NCBI RefSeq assembly: GCF_900637555.1
Contig: NZ_LR134378.1
Coordinates: 2,118,001-2,182,000 of the forward strand
Length of the DNA stretch: 64,000 nt
DNA from: Lautropia mirabilis
GTDB taxonomy: Bacteria; Pseudomonadota; Gammaproteobacteria; Burkholderiales; Burkholderiaceae_E
Direction of reading: 5' to 3'
Shown: positions 43,884 through 52,480 of the stretch, piece after piece
How positions within the stretch are numbered: the first letter of the stretch is position 1
How the letters are laid out: each line of letters opens with the position of its first letter
Notes under the pieces: generated by a model
The model's input: only the letters and a program-made list of their open reading frames with translations
Databases searched by the model: none
Told to the model about the DNA's origin: nothing
Made by a program: the position numbers and the translations under genes

Positions 43884-45694
43884 GTCTCAGGTATTCCGGT
43901 GATTCCGACAAGGACGGATCCGGGAAGAAGACATCCTCCTCTGGTCCTTCATCGAGCTTGCCCCTCGTCTCGCCTGTCGGGCATGAGCTGATCCTGGGCG
44001 GGCAGCGCAGCGGGAAGTCGCGGCGGGCTGAACAGCTGGCCGAGCAGTGGCTGAAGGGGGCCGCGGGGCGCAAGGCGGCCTTCGTGGCCACCGCCCAGGC
44101 CCGTGACGACGAGATGCGGCATCGCATCGAACGTCACCAGGAACAGCGCCGTGCCCGCCTGCCGGGCATGCGCACGATCGAGGAGCCGCTGGCACTGGAC
44201 CGGGTCATCCGCCGCTACAGCCGCCCCGAGCGTCTGCTGGTCATCGATTGCCTGACCTTGTGGCTGGCCAACCAGCTGGCCCGTCACGAGGATGTCGTCC
44301 CCCGGAAAGGGCATGGGGTGGCCGAGAACTTCTGCCAGAGCGAGGCCATGACCTCGCTGCTCACCGCCATCGAGCAGAGCCGCGGGCCGCTGGTCTTCGT
44401 CAGCAACGAGATCGGCCTGGGCGTGGTGCCGGTGGGCGCCGGCGTGCGGGCCTACGTGGACGCGCTGGGCTGGCTGAACCAGCAGGTGGCGGCCCGCTGC
44501 CAGCGCGCCTGCCTGATGGTGGCCGGCCAGCCGTTGTGGCTCAAGCGCGAGACGCAGCCGGCCGTTCCGCAGACGTCCTTTCCGACGGAGCGGCCCTACG
44601 AGGCCATCCCGACGCTGGTCGAGACCTTGCTGGGCACCTCCTCGGCCGCCTCTCACCCGGTACTGCCGTCCGTGGCAGCCGCCCTGTCCGGCCTGTCCGA
44701 TTCGATGGTCGGCACGGGCGGGCAGCCTCCGGCCGCATTTGGAAACGACTCCGCGGCGCAGCGTGACCGGCGCTCGGACGAGGAAGGCACGGACGGGACC
44801 GGACCCGGCACCGTGTGGTTCGTGGGGGCCGGCCCCGGCGATCCGGACCTGCTCACCGTCAAGGGGCGCGACCTGATCGCACAGGCGGGCGCCATCCTCT
44901 TTGCCGGCTCGCTGGTCAGCGAGGCCGCCACGCGCTGGGCGCCGCCGGGTTGCGAGATTGCCGACAGCAAGGGCATGACGCTGGAGGAGATCTGCCACTG
45001 GCTGGCCAGCCGGGCGCTGCGGCACCGGACCGTCATCCGGCTGCAGACCGGCGACCCCTCGCTCTATGGCGCCCTCATCGAGATGGTGCAGCCGCTGGAC
45101 GATGCCGGGGTGCCGGTGAAAGTGGTGCCCGGGGTGAGTTCAGCCTTCGCCGCCGCCGCCGCGGGCGTGGAGAGCCTCACGCTGCCCGAGGTCACGCAGA
45201 CCGTCATCCTCACGCGCGTGGCGGGTCGCACCCCGATGCCCGAGGGCGAGGATCTGGTCTCGCTGGCCCGGCATCGCAGCACGCTGTGCATCTTCCTGTC
45301 CATCACGCTGCTGTCCAGCATCCAGCGCGACCTGCGCGCCGCGGGCTGGCCCGAGGACGCGCCCATCCTGGTGGTGCACAAGGCCAGCTGGCCCGGCGAG
45401 GAGAAGATCGTGCGCACCACGCTGGCCGACGTGAAGGAGGCCTGCCGGCAGGCCAAGATCGTCAGCCAGGCCATGATCATCGCCAGTCCCACCATCGGCG
45501 CGCGTCAGTGGAGCACCCTGACCAAGTCACGGCTGTACGATGCCAGCTTCACCCACCGCTTCCGTCGCGCCAGCGAGGAACGTCTTGTCGACATGGCGGT
45601 GGGCAAGCTGAATCCGCGCTCCGAGACCCGGGTGCCGGAAGACCAGACGAAAACAACTCTTTCCGACGAGGCTTCGGATGACAACCTCCAATGA
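43877..45694 (+). CDS. Fusion: adenosylcobinamide kinase (CobU/CobP) and precorrin-4 C11-methyltransferase (CobM/CbiF)
   Basis: A 605-residue bifunctional protein. Residues 36–215 are CobU/CobP: P-loop LILGGQRSGKSRRAEQLA, VATAQARDDEM, RHQEQR, LVIDCLTLWLANQLA and FVSNEIGLGVVP. A linker of about 95 residues follows. Residues 313–580 are a tetrapyrrole methylase of the CobM/CbiF type: FVGAGPGDPDLLTVKGRDLI, LQTGDPSLYG, VPGVSSAFAAAAA and FLSITLLSSIQRDL. The first domain phosphorylates and guanylylates adenosylcobinamide late in the pathway; the second methylates C11 early. The frame is open throughout with no sign of a sequencing frameshift. It overlaps cobB by seven bases and the next gene by 17. 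Confidence 0.92.
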   Translation: MLSLRYSGDSDKDGSGKKTSSSGPSSSLPLVSPVGHELILGGQRSGKSRRAEQLAEQWLKGAAGRKAAFVATAQARDDEMRHRIERHQEQRRARLPGMRTIEEPLALDRVIRRYSRPERLLVIDCLTLWLANQLARHEDVVPRKGHGVAENFCQSEAMTSLLTAIEQSRGPLVFVSNEIGLGVVPVGAGVRAYVDALGWLNQQVAARCQRACLMVAGQPLWLKRETQPAVPQTSFPTERPYEAIPTLVETLLGTSSAASHPVLPSVAAALSGLSDSMVGTGGQPPAAFGNDSAAQRDRRSDEEGTDGTGPGTVWFVGAGPGDPDLLTVKGRDLIAQAGAILFAGSLVSEAATRWAPPGCEIADSKGMTLEEICHWLASRALRHRTVIRLQTGDPSLYGALIEMVQPLDDAGVPVKVVPGVSSAFAAAAAGVESLTLPEVTQTVILTRVAGRTPMPEGEDLVSLARHRSTLCIFLSITLLSSIQRDLRAAGWPEDAPILVVHKASWPGEEKIVRTTLADVKEACRQAKIVSQAMIIASPTIGARQWSTLTKSRLYDASFTHRFRRASEERLVDMAVGKLNPRSETRVPEDQTKTTLSDEASDDNLQ

Positions 45695-46988
45695 CACCAT
45701 CCTGCTGGTCGGCCACGGCTCACGCGAGGCCTCCGGCAATGCCGAGATCCTGCTGTTTGCGGAACGCTGGCGTGCCCGTCACCCCGACTGGCGCATCGAC
45801 GTCGGCTTCATCGAGTTTGCCGATCCGTTGCTGGATCCGGCCCTGAACCATGCGGCACGCAACAGCGGGCGTGTGCTGGTGCTGCCGCTCATCCTCAACG
45901 CCGCCGGCCATGTTCGTCAGGACATCCCGAGTGCCATCCAGCGCGCCCGGAAACGTCATCCCGACGTCCAGTTCCTCTATGCCCCGCACCTGGCGGTCAG
46001 CGATCCGCTGCTACGGATCCTGAAGCGCTTCCTGCGTCAGGCCATGCTGCAGCTGGACGTGCCGGATCCCCGTACCACCGGCGTCATCCTGCTGGGGCGC
46101 GGCTCCAGCGACCGGCTGGCCAATGGGGACGTGGCACGCATGGCCCGCTGGCTGTGGGAGATTGGTGATCACGAGCGCGTGGACCTGGCCTTCACCGGCG
46201 TGACCTTCCCGCGCCTGGAGAAAGTGGTGCGCGACCAGGTGGCGCTGGGCATGATGCAGATCGTCGTCATGCCGTACTACCTGTTCACCGGCACGCTCAT
46301 CAAGCGCATCGGGCGTCAGATGGAAAATCTGGCGGCCCAGTATCCGCAGGTCCGCTTTGCACACACCAGCTATTTCGGCTTCGAGCCCGAGATCGCCCGC
46401 ATGCTGGACGAGCGCGTCCATGCCCTGAAGCAAGGAGTGGGCGCCATCGATCTGGATCGGCTGATGCGCCCCGATCCGTTCCGCGAAAGCGAGGGGTACC
46501 ACCACCATCATCACCACGGCCATGATCATCATGGTCATGGTCATGGCCATGGGCACGGGCACGACCATGAGGCGCACGATCATGGGGATGATCATTCCCA
46601 TGACGCCCATCCGGACCATGCGCATGACCATCCGCACGGTCACGAGCACGACCACGCCCATGATCATGACCATGACCACGAACATGGGCACAGCCATAGT
46701 CATGACGCCGAGCCTGGACACGATCGCGACCATGCGCACGATCCTGACCATGACCATGACCATGACCATGAGCAGCATCATGATCATGCCCGTGTGGAAC
46801 CCGTCCCTCAGGGCAACGATCATCAGATCATGAATGACCCGAATCAGGGTCGTTCAATTCCGGAAGTTGCCCGTGCCGTTCCGCAGGGCAAGCCGCTGGG
46901 GCCGCAGTCGGCCTTCCCGAAAGGAAAGGCGATTCAACCCGGCCTGCCCGGGCGTCCCTTCTTCCCCCGTTCACGCTTTGGCCGCTGA
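45678..46988 (+). CDS. cbiX: Sirohydrochlorin cobaltochelatase CbiX with His-rich tail
   Basis: A 436-residue chelatase that inserts Co2+ into sirohydrochlorin, the entry step of the anaerobic cobalamin route. Two class II chelatase halves are visible: VGHGSREASGNAEILLFAERW with VGFIEFADPLL, and GVILLGRGSSDRLANGDVAR with LAFTGVTFPRLEKVV. VLPLILNAAGHVRQDIP and the matching VVMPYYLFTGTLIKRI close the metal site of each half. Residues 275–371 contain about 45 histidines alternating with Asp and Gly, followed by a Pro/Gly-rich end. Histidine tails are known in CbiX, but this one is unusually long and could store or deliver cobalt. The start overlaps the preceding fusion gene by 17 bases. Confidence 0.94.
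   Translation: MTTSNDTILLVGHGSREASGNAEILLFAERWRARHPDWRIDVGFIEFADPLLDPALNHAARNSGRVLVLPLILNAAGHVRQDIPSAIQRARKRHPDVQFLYAPHLAVSDPLLRILKRFLRQAMLQLDVPDPRTTGVILLGRGSSDRLANGDVARMARWLWEIGDHERVDLAFTGVTFPRLEKVVRDQVALGMMQIVVMPYYLFTGTLIKRIGRQMENLAAQYPQVRFAHTSYFGFEPEIARMLDERVHALKQGVGAIDLDRLMRPDPFRESEGYHHHHHHGHDHHGHGHGHGHGHDHEAHDHGDDHSHDAHPDHAHDHPHGHEHDHAHDHDHDHEHGHSHSHDAEPGHDRDHAHDPDHDHDHDHEQHHDHARVEPVPQGNDHQIMNDPNQGRSIPEVARAVPQGKPLGPQSAFPKGKAIQPGLPGRPFFPRSRFGR
46500..46790 (+). repeat. CAT/GAC-rich repetitive DNA encoding the CbiX His tail
   Basis: A stretch of about 290 bases dominated by CAT and CAC codons alternating with GAC, GGC and GAG. Short perfect tandems such as CATGACCATGACCATGACCA (46748–46767) show a six-base slippage-prone unit, so tail length may vary between strains. 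Confidence 0.85.
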
Positions 46989-47056
46989 GTGTCGGCTGAT
47001 TCACCGTCATCCGCGCCCCATCCTTTCATTTTCGACATTCCCGACCGCCAGAACCC

Positions 47057-47755
47057 ATGAGCACCGTCAACACCATCACCGAGCAGCTCACCCGTGCCGG
47101 CCAGGCCATCGAGCACGGCAGCTTCGCCATCATCGACGAGGAAGCCGGTCCGCACGCCTACACCGATGAACAGTGGCCGATCGTGCGGCGCATGATCCAC
47201 GCCAATGCCGACTTCGATTTCAACGGCCTGACCCGTTTCCACCCGGATGCCGTGCGCGCCGGCATCGATCTGCTGCTCGGTGCGAAGGCGCGGGGCGGCG
47301 CCCACATCGTGGCCGACGTGGAGATGATCTGCGTGGGTCTGTCGGCGCCGAGGCTGAAACACTTCGGCGTGCAGACCCACCAGTTCATCAGCGACGATGA
47401 CGTGATCGAACGGGCAAAGGCCGAAGACACCACCCGCGCCGTGCAGGCCATGCGCAAGGCGCAGCGGCTGGGTCTGATCGACGGCCAGATCATCGCCATT
47501 GGCAATGCCCCCACCGCGCTGATCGAACTGGTGCGCATGGTTCGCGAAGAGAATGCCCGTCCGGCCCTCGTCATCGGCATGCCGGTGGGCTTCGTGTCGG
47601 CGGCCGAGAGCAAGGCGCTGCTCGACGATGTGACCGAGGTGCCCTGGATCGCCATCGAGGGCCGCAAGGGCGGCTCCACGCTGGTGGTGGCTGCCCTGCA
47701 TGCGCTGCTGGCGCTGGCCGAGGCCGAACAGAAAAAGGCTGCGGCGCAGGCATGA
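47057..47755 (+). CDS. cobH: Precorrin-8X methylmutase (CobH/CbiC)
   Basis: A 232-residue enzyme that moves the C11 methyl to C12 to give hydrogenobyrinate or its cobalt form. The catalytic histidine fits His48 in VRRMIHANADFDF, and DLLLGAKARGGAHIVADVEM, IAIGNAPTALIELVRM, VIGMPVGFVSAAESK and the final RKGGSTLVVAALHALL are all family blocks. Length is normal. Its stop overlaps the cbiD start (ATGA), so the two are coupled. Confidence 0.97.
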   Translation: MSTVNTITEQLTRAGQAIEHGSFAIIDEEAGPHAYTDEQWPIVRRMIHANADFDFNGLTRFHPDAVRAGIDLLLGAKARGGAHIVADVEMICVGLSAPRLKHFGVQTHQFISDDDVIERAKAEDTTRAVQAMRKAQRLGLIDGQIIAIGNAPTALIELVRMVREENARPALVIGMPVGFVSAAESKALLDDVTEVPWIAIEGRKGGSTLVVAALHALLALAEAEQKKAAAQA

Positions 47756-49131
47756 CGGACGCGGGGCAGGGCTACATCGCCAACCCGGTGCAGGCATGCG
47801 CCGATATCCCGGCGGCACCGCCCGCGGGGGAAGGGCCATCGAAGGCAGCACCTGCAGAATCCGGTGCCGAACGTGCAGCCCGGGTTCGGGCCAGCAAGCC
47901 GGCGCGTGGCACCCGTACCGGCTTTTCCACCGGGGCATGCTCGGCCACGGCCGCCCGCGCCTGTGCCATCGGCCTCGTCACCGGGCAGGTGCCCGACACC
48001 GTGGAAAGCCTGCTGGCCAATGGCCGCCGCTACACCTTCACCATTCATGACGGCCGGGTCGAAGGCGAGGGCCTGAACCGTACCGCTCATGGCTATGTGC
48101 AGAAATTTGCCGGTGACGACCCGGACTGCACCGATGGCGCCCACCTGACGGTGGATCTGCGCATCCTGCCCGGACAGGCGGGCGAGGTGCGCTATCGTGC
48201 CGGCCCCGGCGTGGGCACCGTCACGCTGCCTGGCCTGGGGCTGGAGGTGGGTGGCCCGGCCATCAACCCGGTGCCCCGTCGCAACATTGCCGAGAACCTG
48301 CACGAAGTGGCCGGCAGCCTGCTGGCCGAGCATGGGCTGGAAGTCACCATCAGCGTGCCCGACGGCGAGGTCATGGCCAGAAAGACCACCAATGCCCGGC
48401 TGGGCATTCTGGGGGGCATCAGCATTCTGGGGACCAGCGGCATCGTGCGGCCGTATTCCACCAGTGCCTGGCGGGCCAGCGTGGTGCAGGGCATTCAGGT
48501 GGCGGCCATCACCGGCAACGACATCGTCGTGCTCACCACCGGCGGGCGCAGCGAGGCCTTTGCCATGCGCGAGGTGCGCCGTGATCGTCCCGAACTGCCG
48601 CCCGCCTGCTTCGTGCAGATGGGCGATTTTCTGCGCTACGCGCTGGACGAGGTCGTGGCGCAGGGCATCCGGCTGGTGGTCTTTGGTCTGATGGTCGGCA
48701 AGCTCACCAAGATTGCCCAGGGCGAGACCATCACCCACGCCAACCGCAGTGTGGTCGATACCGATGTGGTGGCCGAGGTAGCCCGCCGCATCGGCGCCAG
48801 CGAAGAAGACTGTGCCGCCATTGCTGCCGCCAAAACCGCACGGTTCGGTGCCGAACTGATGGTGGAACGGGGGCTGGGGGACATCTTTCACAGAACACTG
48901 GCCGAAACCGCCATGGCCACGCTGCAGGCTCCGGACCGCTATGGGCGGGCCTTTCAGATCCGCATCATGGTCTGCGATGGTGAGGGCAACATGCTGGCCG
49001 ATGTCTGGTCTGCACCGGCCGAGGACCGCCCGCGCCCGGAAACCGCCGGCCGCACCGGCATCTCCCACACCCATTCCGCCGATTTCGATACCGACGAGGA
49101 TTTTCCGCCCGTACCCAGTCATCCGGACTGA
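47752..49131 (+). CDS. cbiD: Cobalt-precorrin-5B C1-methyltransferase CbiD
   Basis: A 459-residue enzyme that methylates C1 in the anaerobic branch; its presence, with CbiX and CbiG domains, defines the early cobalt insertion route. The N-terminal RTGFSTGACSATAARACA (about residues 55–72) and LEVGGPAINPVPRRNI, VSVPxGE-type block (ISVPDGEVMARKTTN) and LGILGGISILGTSGIVRPYS are family signatures. The first 50 residues are an Ala/Glu-rich extension. The C-terminal 35 residues are acidic and Pro-rich (DEDFPPVPSHPD). Confidence 0.96.
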   Translation: MTDAGQGYIANPVQACADIPAAPPAGEGPSKAAPAESGAERAARVRASKPARGTRTGFSTGACSATAARACAIGLVTGQVPDTVESLLANGRRYTFTIHDGRVEGEGLNRTAHGYVQKFAGDDPDCTDGAHLTVDLRILPGQAGEVRYRAGPGVGTVTLPGLGLEVGGPAINPVPRRNIAENLHEVAGSLLAEHGLEVTISVPDGEVMARKTTNARLGILGGISILGTSGIVRPYSTSAWRASVVQGIQVAAITGNDIVVLTTGGRSEAFAMREVRRDRPELPPACFVQMGDFLRYALDEVVAQGIRLVVFGLMVGKLTKIAQGETITHANRSVVDTDVVAEVARRIGASEEDCAAIAAAKTARFGAELMVERGLGDIFHRTLAETAMATLQAPDRYGRAFQIRIMVCDGEGNMLADVWSAPAEDRPRPETAGRTGISHTHSADFDTDEDFPPVPSHPD

Positions 49132-49192
49132 AACCCGGACTGAACGGGGCAGGGCAGACGCCGTTTCCTGATTTTCATCCCTGCATTTCTCC

Positions 49193-50707
49193 ATGACCGA
49201 CCCCAATCCCTGCCGCATCATCGGTGTACTGGACGATGGCCCCGCCAGCCTGACGCCCACCGCGCTGGCCCACATCCGCACGGCCGATGTGATCGTCGGT
49301 GCGCCGCGCACGCTGGCGCTGTTCGAAAGCCAGTTCAAACCGGGGGCCACCACGCGTGATCTCACCGGCCAGCTCAAGGCCGTGCCCGGCTGGATCGGTG
49401 CCGCGCGCGAGGCCGGACAGCGCTGCGTGGTGCTGGCCACCGGTGACCCGCTTTGCTGGGGCATTGCCCCCTATCTGGCGGCGCGGTTGTGCACGGAGGC
49501 GCTGGACATCCTGCCCAATGTGTCCACGCTGCAGCTGGCCTGCGCACGGCTGGGCATGCCGTGGCAGGATGCAAAACTTTTTTCGGTGCATGCAAAGGAT
49601 GCCGGCCCCTGGCAGCGGGGCGCGGGCCCCGACCATGGTCTGCATGCGCTGGCGCAGGCCGTGCACGCGCACGACCGCCTGGTCATTCTGACCAGTCCCG
49701 GCAATACACCGGCCCGCATTGCGCAGCTGCTGCAAATCGAAGGACTGGCCGGCGCCATGCAGATGGCCGTGGCCGAGAACCTGCTGCAGCCGGAAGAGCG
49801 CATTCATCCGCTGCTCGATATCGACACGGCCGCCACCATGACCTTCGCCCCGCTCAACGTCGTGGTGCTGTGGCGCATCCAGCCGCGTGACAATCCGGTG
49901 CTGCTGGGTCTGAACGACGACACCTACGCCCAGCGTCGCCCGAAGGGCGATGGCACCGGCGGGCTGATCACCAAGCAGGAGGTGCGTGCCGTGTCACTGG
50001 CCCGCCTGCAGCTGCGCACCGACAGCATCGTCTGGGACATCGGTGCCGGCAGTGGCTCGGTGGGGCTGGAAGCCGCACGGCTCTGCCGGCATGGTCACGT
50101 ATTTGCCATCGAAAAGAACGCAGCCGATGTGGACATCATCCGCCAGAACCACGATGCCTTCGGCGTGGCCAACTACACGCTGGTGCACGACAGGGCACCG
50201 TCCGGCATGCAGGCCTGGCCCGACCCGGATGCCGTGTTCGTGGGCGGCAGTGGCGGCGAGCTGGCCGAGCTGATCCGGCTGATCCTGCGCCGCCTGCGTC
50301 CCGGCGGGCATCTGGTGATGAATTTCGTCACGCTGGAAAATCTGGCCACGGCGCTGGAAACCCTGAAGGCGCTGGCTGGGGATGCAGGGAAAACGGCGGC
50401 AGATGCAGAGAAAACTTCGGCAGATGCAGAGAAGCCTGCAGCGGATGCCGCCAGTCCCGCCCGGGCGGGAAGTCAGACTTCCCCCGCACACGAACCGGCT
50501 CTTGCCTCGTCGCCGTCTGTTTCAGAAGCATACAGCGCCACCCTGGACATCCATCCGGCATCGCGGCCGGGCACCGGGACGTTGCACTGGGACGTGCTGC
50601 AGCTGCAGGCTGCCCGCAGCAAACCCATTCTGCACATGAACCGGCTGGCTGCCGAAAACCCGGTCTGGCTGGTGTCGGCCTGCTGGCAGCAGACCGGGGA
50701 CGAATGA
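49193..50707 (+). CDS. cobL: Precorrin-6Y C5,15-methyltransferase/decarboxylase (CobL, CbiE–CbiT)
   Basis: A 504-residue two-domain enzyme. Residues 1–210 are the CbiE methylase (CRIIGVLDDGPASLTPTALA; VVLATGDPLCWG; LPNVSTLQLACARLGMPWQD), which acts on C5 and C15; residues 225–500 are the CbiT part with the Rossmann SAM site DIGAGSGSVGLEAARL, which decarboxylates the acetate at C12. CbiE–CbiT fusion is common (CobL). Within the CbiT domain residues 397–445 are an insert: three seven-residue units (DAGKTAA, DAEKTSA, DAEKPAA) and a Pro/Ser stretch. The gene follows cbiD at 61 bases. Confidence 0.95.
   Translation: MTDPNPCRIIGVLDDGPASLTPTALAHIRTADVIVGAPRTLALFESQFKPGATTRDLTGQLKAVPGWIGAAREAGQRCVVLATGDPLCWGIAPYLAARLCTEALDILPNVSTLQLACARLGMPWQDAKLFSVHAKDAGPWQRGAGPDHGLHALAQAVHAHDRLVILTSPGNTPARIAQLLQIEGLAGAMQMAVAENLLQPEERIHPLLDIDTAATMTFAPLNVVVLWRIQPRDNPVLLGLNDDTYAQRRPKGDGTGGLITKQEVRAVSLARLQLRTDSIVWDIGAGSGSVGLEAARLCRHGHVFAIEKNAADVDIIRQNHDAFGVANYTLVHDRAPSGMQAWPDPDAVFVGGSGGELAELIRLILRRLRPGGHLVMNFVTLENLATALETLKALAGDAGKTAADAEKTSADAEKPAADAASPARAGSQTSPAHEPALASSPSVSEAYSATLDIHPASRPGTGTLHWDVLQLQAARSKPILHMNRLAAENPVWLVSACWQQTGDE
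50381..50443 (+). repeat. Three 21-base tandem units inside cobL
   Basis: Units begin GATGCAGGGAAAACGG (50381), GATGCAGAGAAAACTT (50402) and GATGCAGAGAAGCCTG (50423), each 21 bases and encoding seven residues. A further GATGCC starts a truncated fourth copy. Reading frame is kept. Confidence 0.9.
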
Positions 50708-50809
50708 ATCCGCCGCGCGCGCCATGAACGTGGCTACCGAAATCCCGAAGGACATACCCTGGCAGGACGTACCTTTTTTCTTTCACCGTTTTCGACCCAC
50801 CAAGCCTCC

Positions 50810-52480
50810 ATGCAACCCTCCCCCGGAAAACTCATTGGCGTTTCCCTTGGCCCCGGCGATCCGGACCTGATCACCCGCGCAGCCTGGACGCAGCTGCAAC
50901 GCCGCGACACCCGCTGGGTCTATCCGGTGCGCAGCGGCAAGAGCGATGGCTACGCCCATGGCATCGTGCAGCGGGCCGGCATCGAACCCGTCTCCCATGT
51001 CGAGGCCATCGTGTTTCCGATGACCTACGATGCCGAAAAACTGGGTCGTGCCTGGCTCAAGGCTGCCGACACCGTGCTGCCCTGGCTGCAGGCCGGCGAG
51101 GACGTGCTGTTTCTGGTGGAAGGCGATGCCAGCACCTATTCCACCTTCAGCCATCTGGCACGCACCGTGCGCAGTGTGGATGAACGCATCGAAACGCCGA
51201 TCATTGCCGGCGTCAATTCCTATACCGGTGCAGCGTCGGTAGCCGGCACCACGCTGGGCGAACAGGATGACACCATTGCCGTGGTACCCGCCGCCTATGG
51301 TGTGACGATGCTCGACCGGCTGCTGCCGGAGTTCGACACGCTGGTGCTGATGAAAATCAAGCCGCAGCTCGACGACATCATCGACTGGCTGGACAGTCGC
51401 CATCTGCTGGCCGACGCCCATTTCATCGAAAAGGCCGGCGTGGAAGGCGAGCGTGTCGTCAGTGGCGAGGCGCTGCGCCAGCTGCGGGGCGAAAAGGTCA
51501 GCTATCTGTCGCTGATGATCGTGCGCTCCCATCACCGTGTGCGCGGCGAGCGTCTGCGTGGCTGCCTGAAAAAGGGCCCGATGCAGACGGAGGCCGAACA
51601 GGCTGCGTCCACGGCGACCGGCGCGTCCCGCGTCGCCCACGCCAGCACCGCACAGCAAGCCGCAACCCCATCGGGCACTGCCACTGCAGATGCGGTCTCT
51701 GCGCCACGTGTCATCCTCATCGCCATCACGAAGGGCGGCGCGGAACAGGCTGCCCGGCTGGCTGCACAACTGCCCGAGGCCACCCTGTGCACCTCGCAGA
51801 AATTTGCTGCCACATTCGATTCGCTGCCGAATGATAAACGCATTTATTCTGGTGGTGTGAAGGAACAGATGGGCGAAATATTCCGGCAGTACGACCAGCT
51901 CGTGTGCTTCGTGTCGGTGGGGGCCATCATCCGCCTCGTGGCGCCTCACCTGCAGGGCAAGGAAACCGATCCCGGCGTGATTGCCGTGGACGATGCCGCG
52001 CGCTTCGTGGTGCCGCTGCTCTCGGGCCATGTGGGGGGCGCCAATGTGTGGGCGGAGCAGGTGGCCCGTCTGCTGGGTGCCACGCCGGTGCTGACCACCG
52101 CCTCCGATGCGCGGGGCTCGCTGGCCGTCGACATTCTGGGCCGGGCGCTGGGCTGGCAGGTGGAGGCCCCGAAAATCAACCTGATCCGCGTGGCGGCTGC
52201 CGTGGTCAACGAGGAGCCCATCGCCCTGGTGCAGGAGGCCGGCAGCCGTCACTGGTGGACGCGCAGCACACCGCTGCCCCGCCACATCGAGGTGCTGAAT
52301 GACATGACGGAGGTGCGTCCCGGCCATCACCGCGCGCTGCTGCTGATCACCCATCGCCCCCTCGATGAAGACCTGTGGCGCCAGTGGCCCGAACATCTGA
52401 TCGTCTACCGTCCGCCCGCGGGGCAGGGCGCCGATGAACGCCCGACCCCGGCCATGGCAGGGAGCACGACCGCATCGTGA
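50810..52480 (+). CDS. Fusion: precorrin-2 C20-methyltransferase (CobI/CbiL) and CbiG N-terminal/central domains
   Basis: A 556-residue protein. Residues 1–245 are CobI/CbiL: KLIGVSLGPGDPDLITRAAW, LFLVEGDASTYSTFSHLA, PIIAGVNSYTGAASVAGTTLG and LMKIKPQLDDIIDWL. An Ala-rich linker follows to about residue 297. Residues 298–545 are the CbiG N-terminal and middle domains: VILIAITKGGAEQAARLA, KEQMGEIFRQYDQLVCFVSVGAIIRL, DPGVIAVDDAARFVVPLLSGHVGGAN. CbiG opens the delta-lactone of cobalt-precorrin-5A and releases acetaldehyde. The CbiG C-terminal domain is missing from this protein and is encoded by the next gene, which overlaps the stop (GTGA). Confidence 0.93.
   Translation: MQPSPGKLIGVSLGPGDPDLITRAAWTQLQRRDTRWVYPVRSGKSDGYAHGIVQRAGIEPVSHVEAIVFPMTYDAEKLGRAWLKAADTVLPWLQAGEDVLFLVEGDASTYSTFSHLARTVRSVDERIETPIIAGVNSYTGAASVAGTTLGEQDDTIAVVPAAYGVTMLDRLLPEFDTLVLMKIKPQLDDIIDWLDSRHLLADAHFIEKAGVEGERVVSGEALRQLRGEKVSYLSLMIVRSHHRVRGERLRGCLKKGPMQTEAEQAASTATGASRVAHASTAQQAATPSGTATADAVSAPRVILIAITKGGAEQAARLAAQLPEATLCTSQKFAATFDSLPNDKRIYSGGVKEQMGEIFRQYDQLVCFVSVGAIIRLVAPHLQGKETDPGVIAVDDAARFVVPLLSGHVGGANVWAEQVARLLGATPVLTTASDARGSLAVDILGRALGWQVEAPKINLIRVAAAVVNEEPIALVQEAGSRHWWTRSTPLPRHIEVLNDMTEVRPGHHRALLLITHRPLDEDLWRQWPEHLIVYRPPAGQGADERPTPAMAGSTTAS

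Noticed and set aside
46011-46823. A Met/Val-rich 270-codon frame opposite cbiX
   Set aside because: Its repetitive hydrophobic sequence is simply the complement of the CAT/GAC codons that make the CbiX histidine tail.
47158-49464. A 768-codon open frame opposite cobH and cbiD
   Set aside because: The genes on the plus strand are identified by catalytic motifs; this frame is an effect of codon bias.
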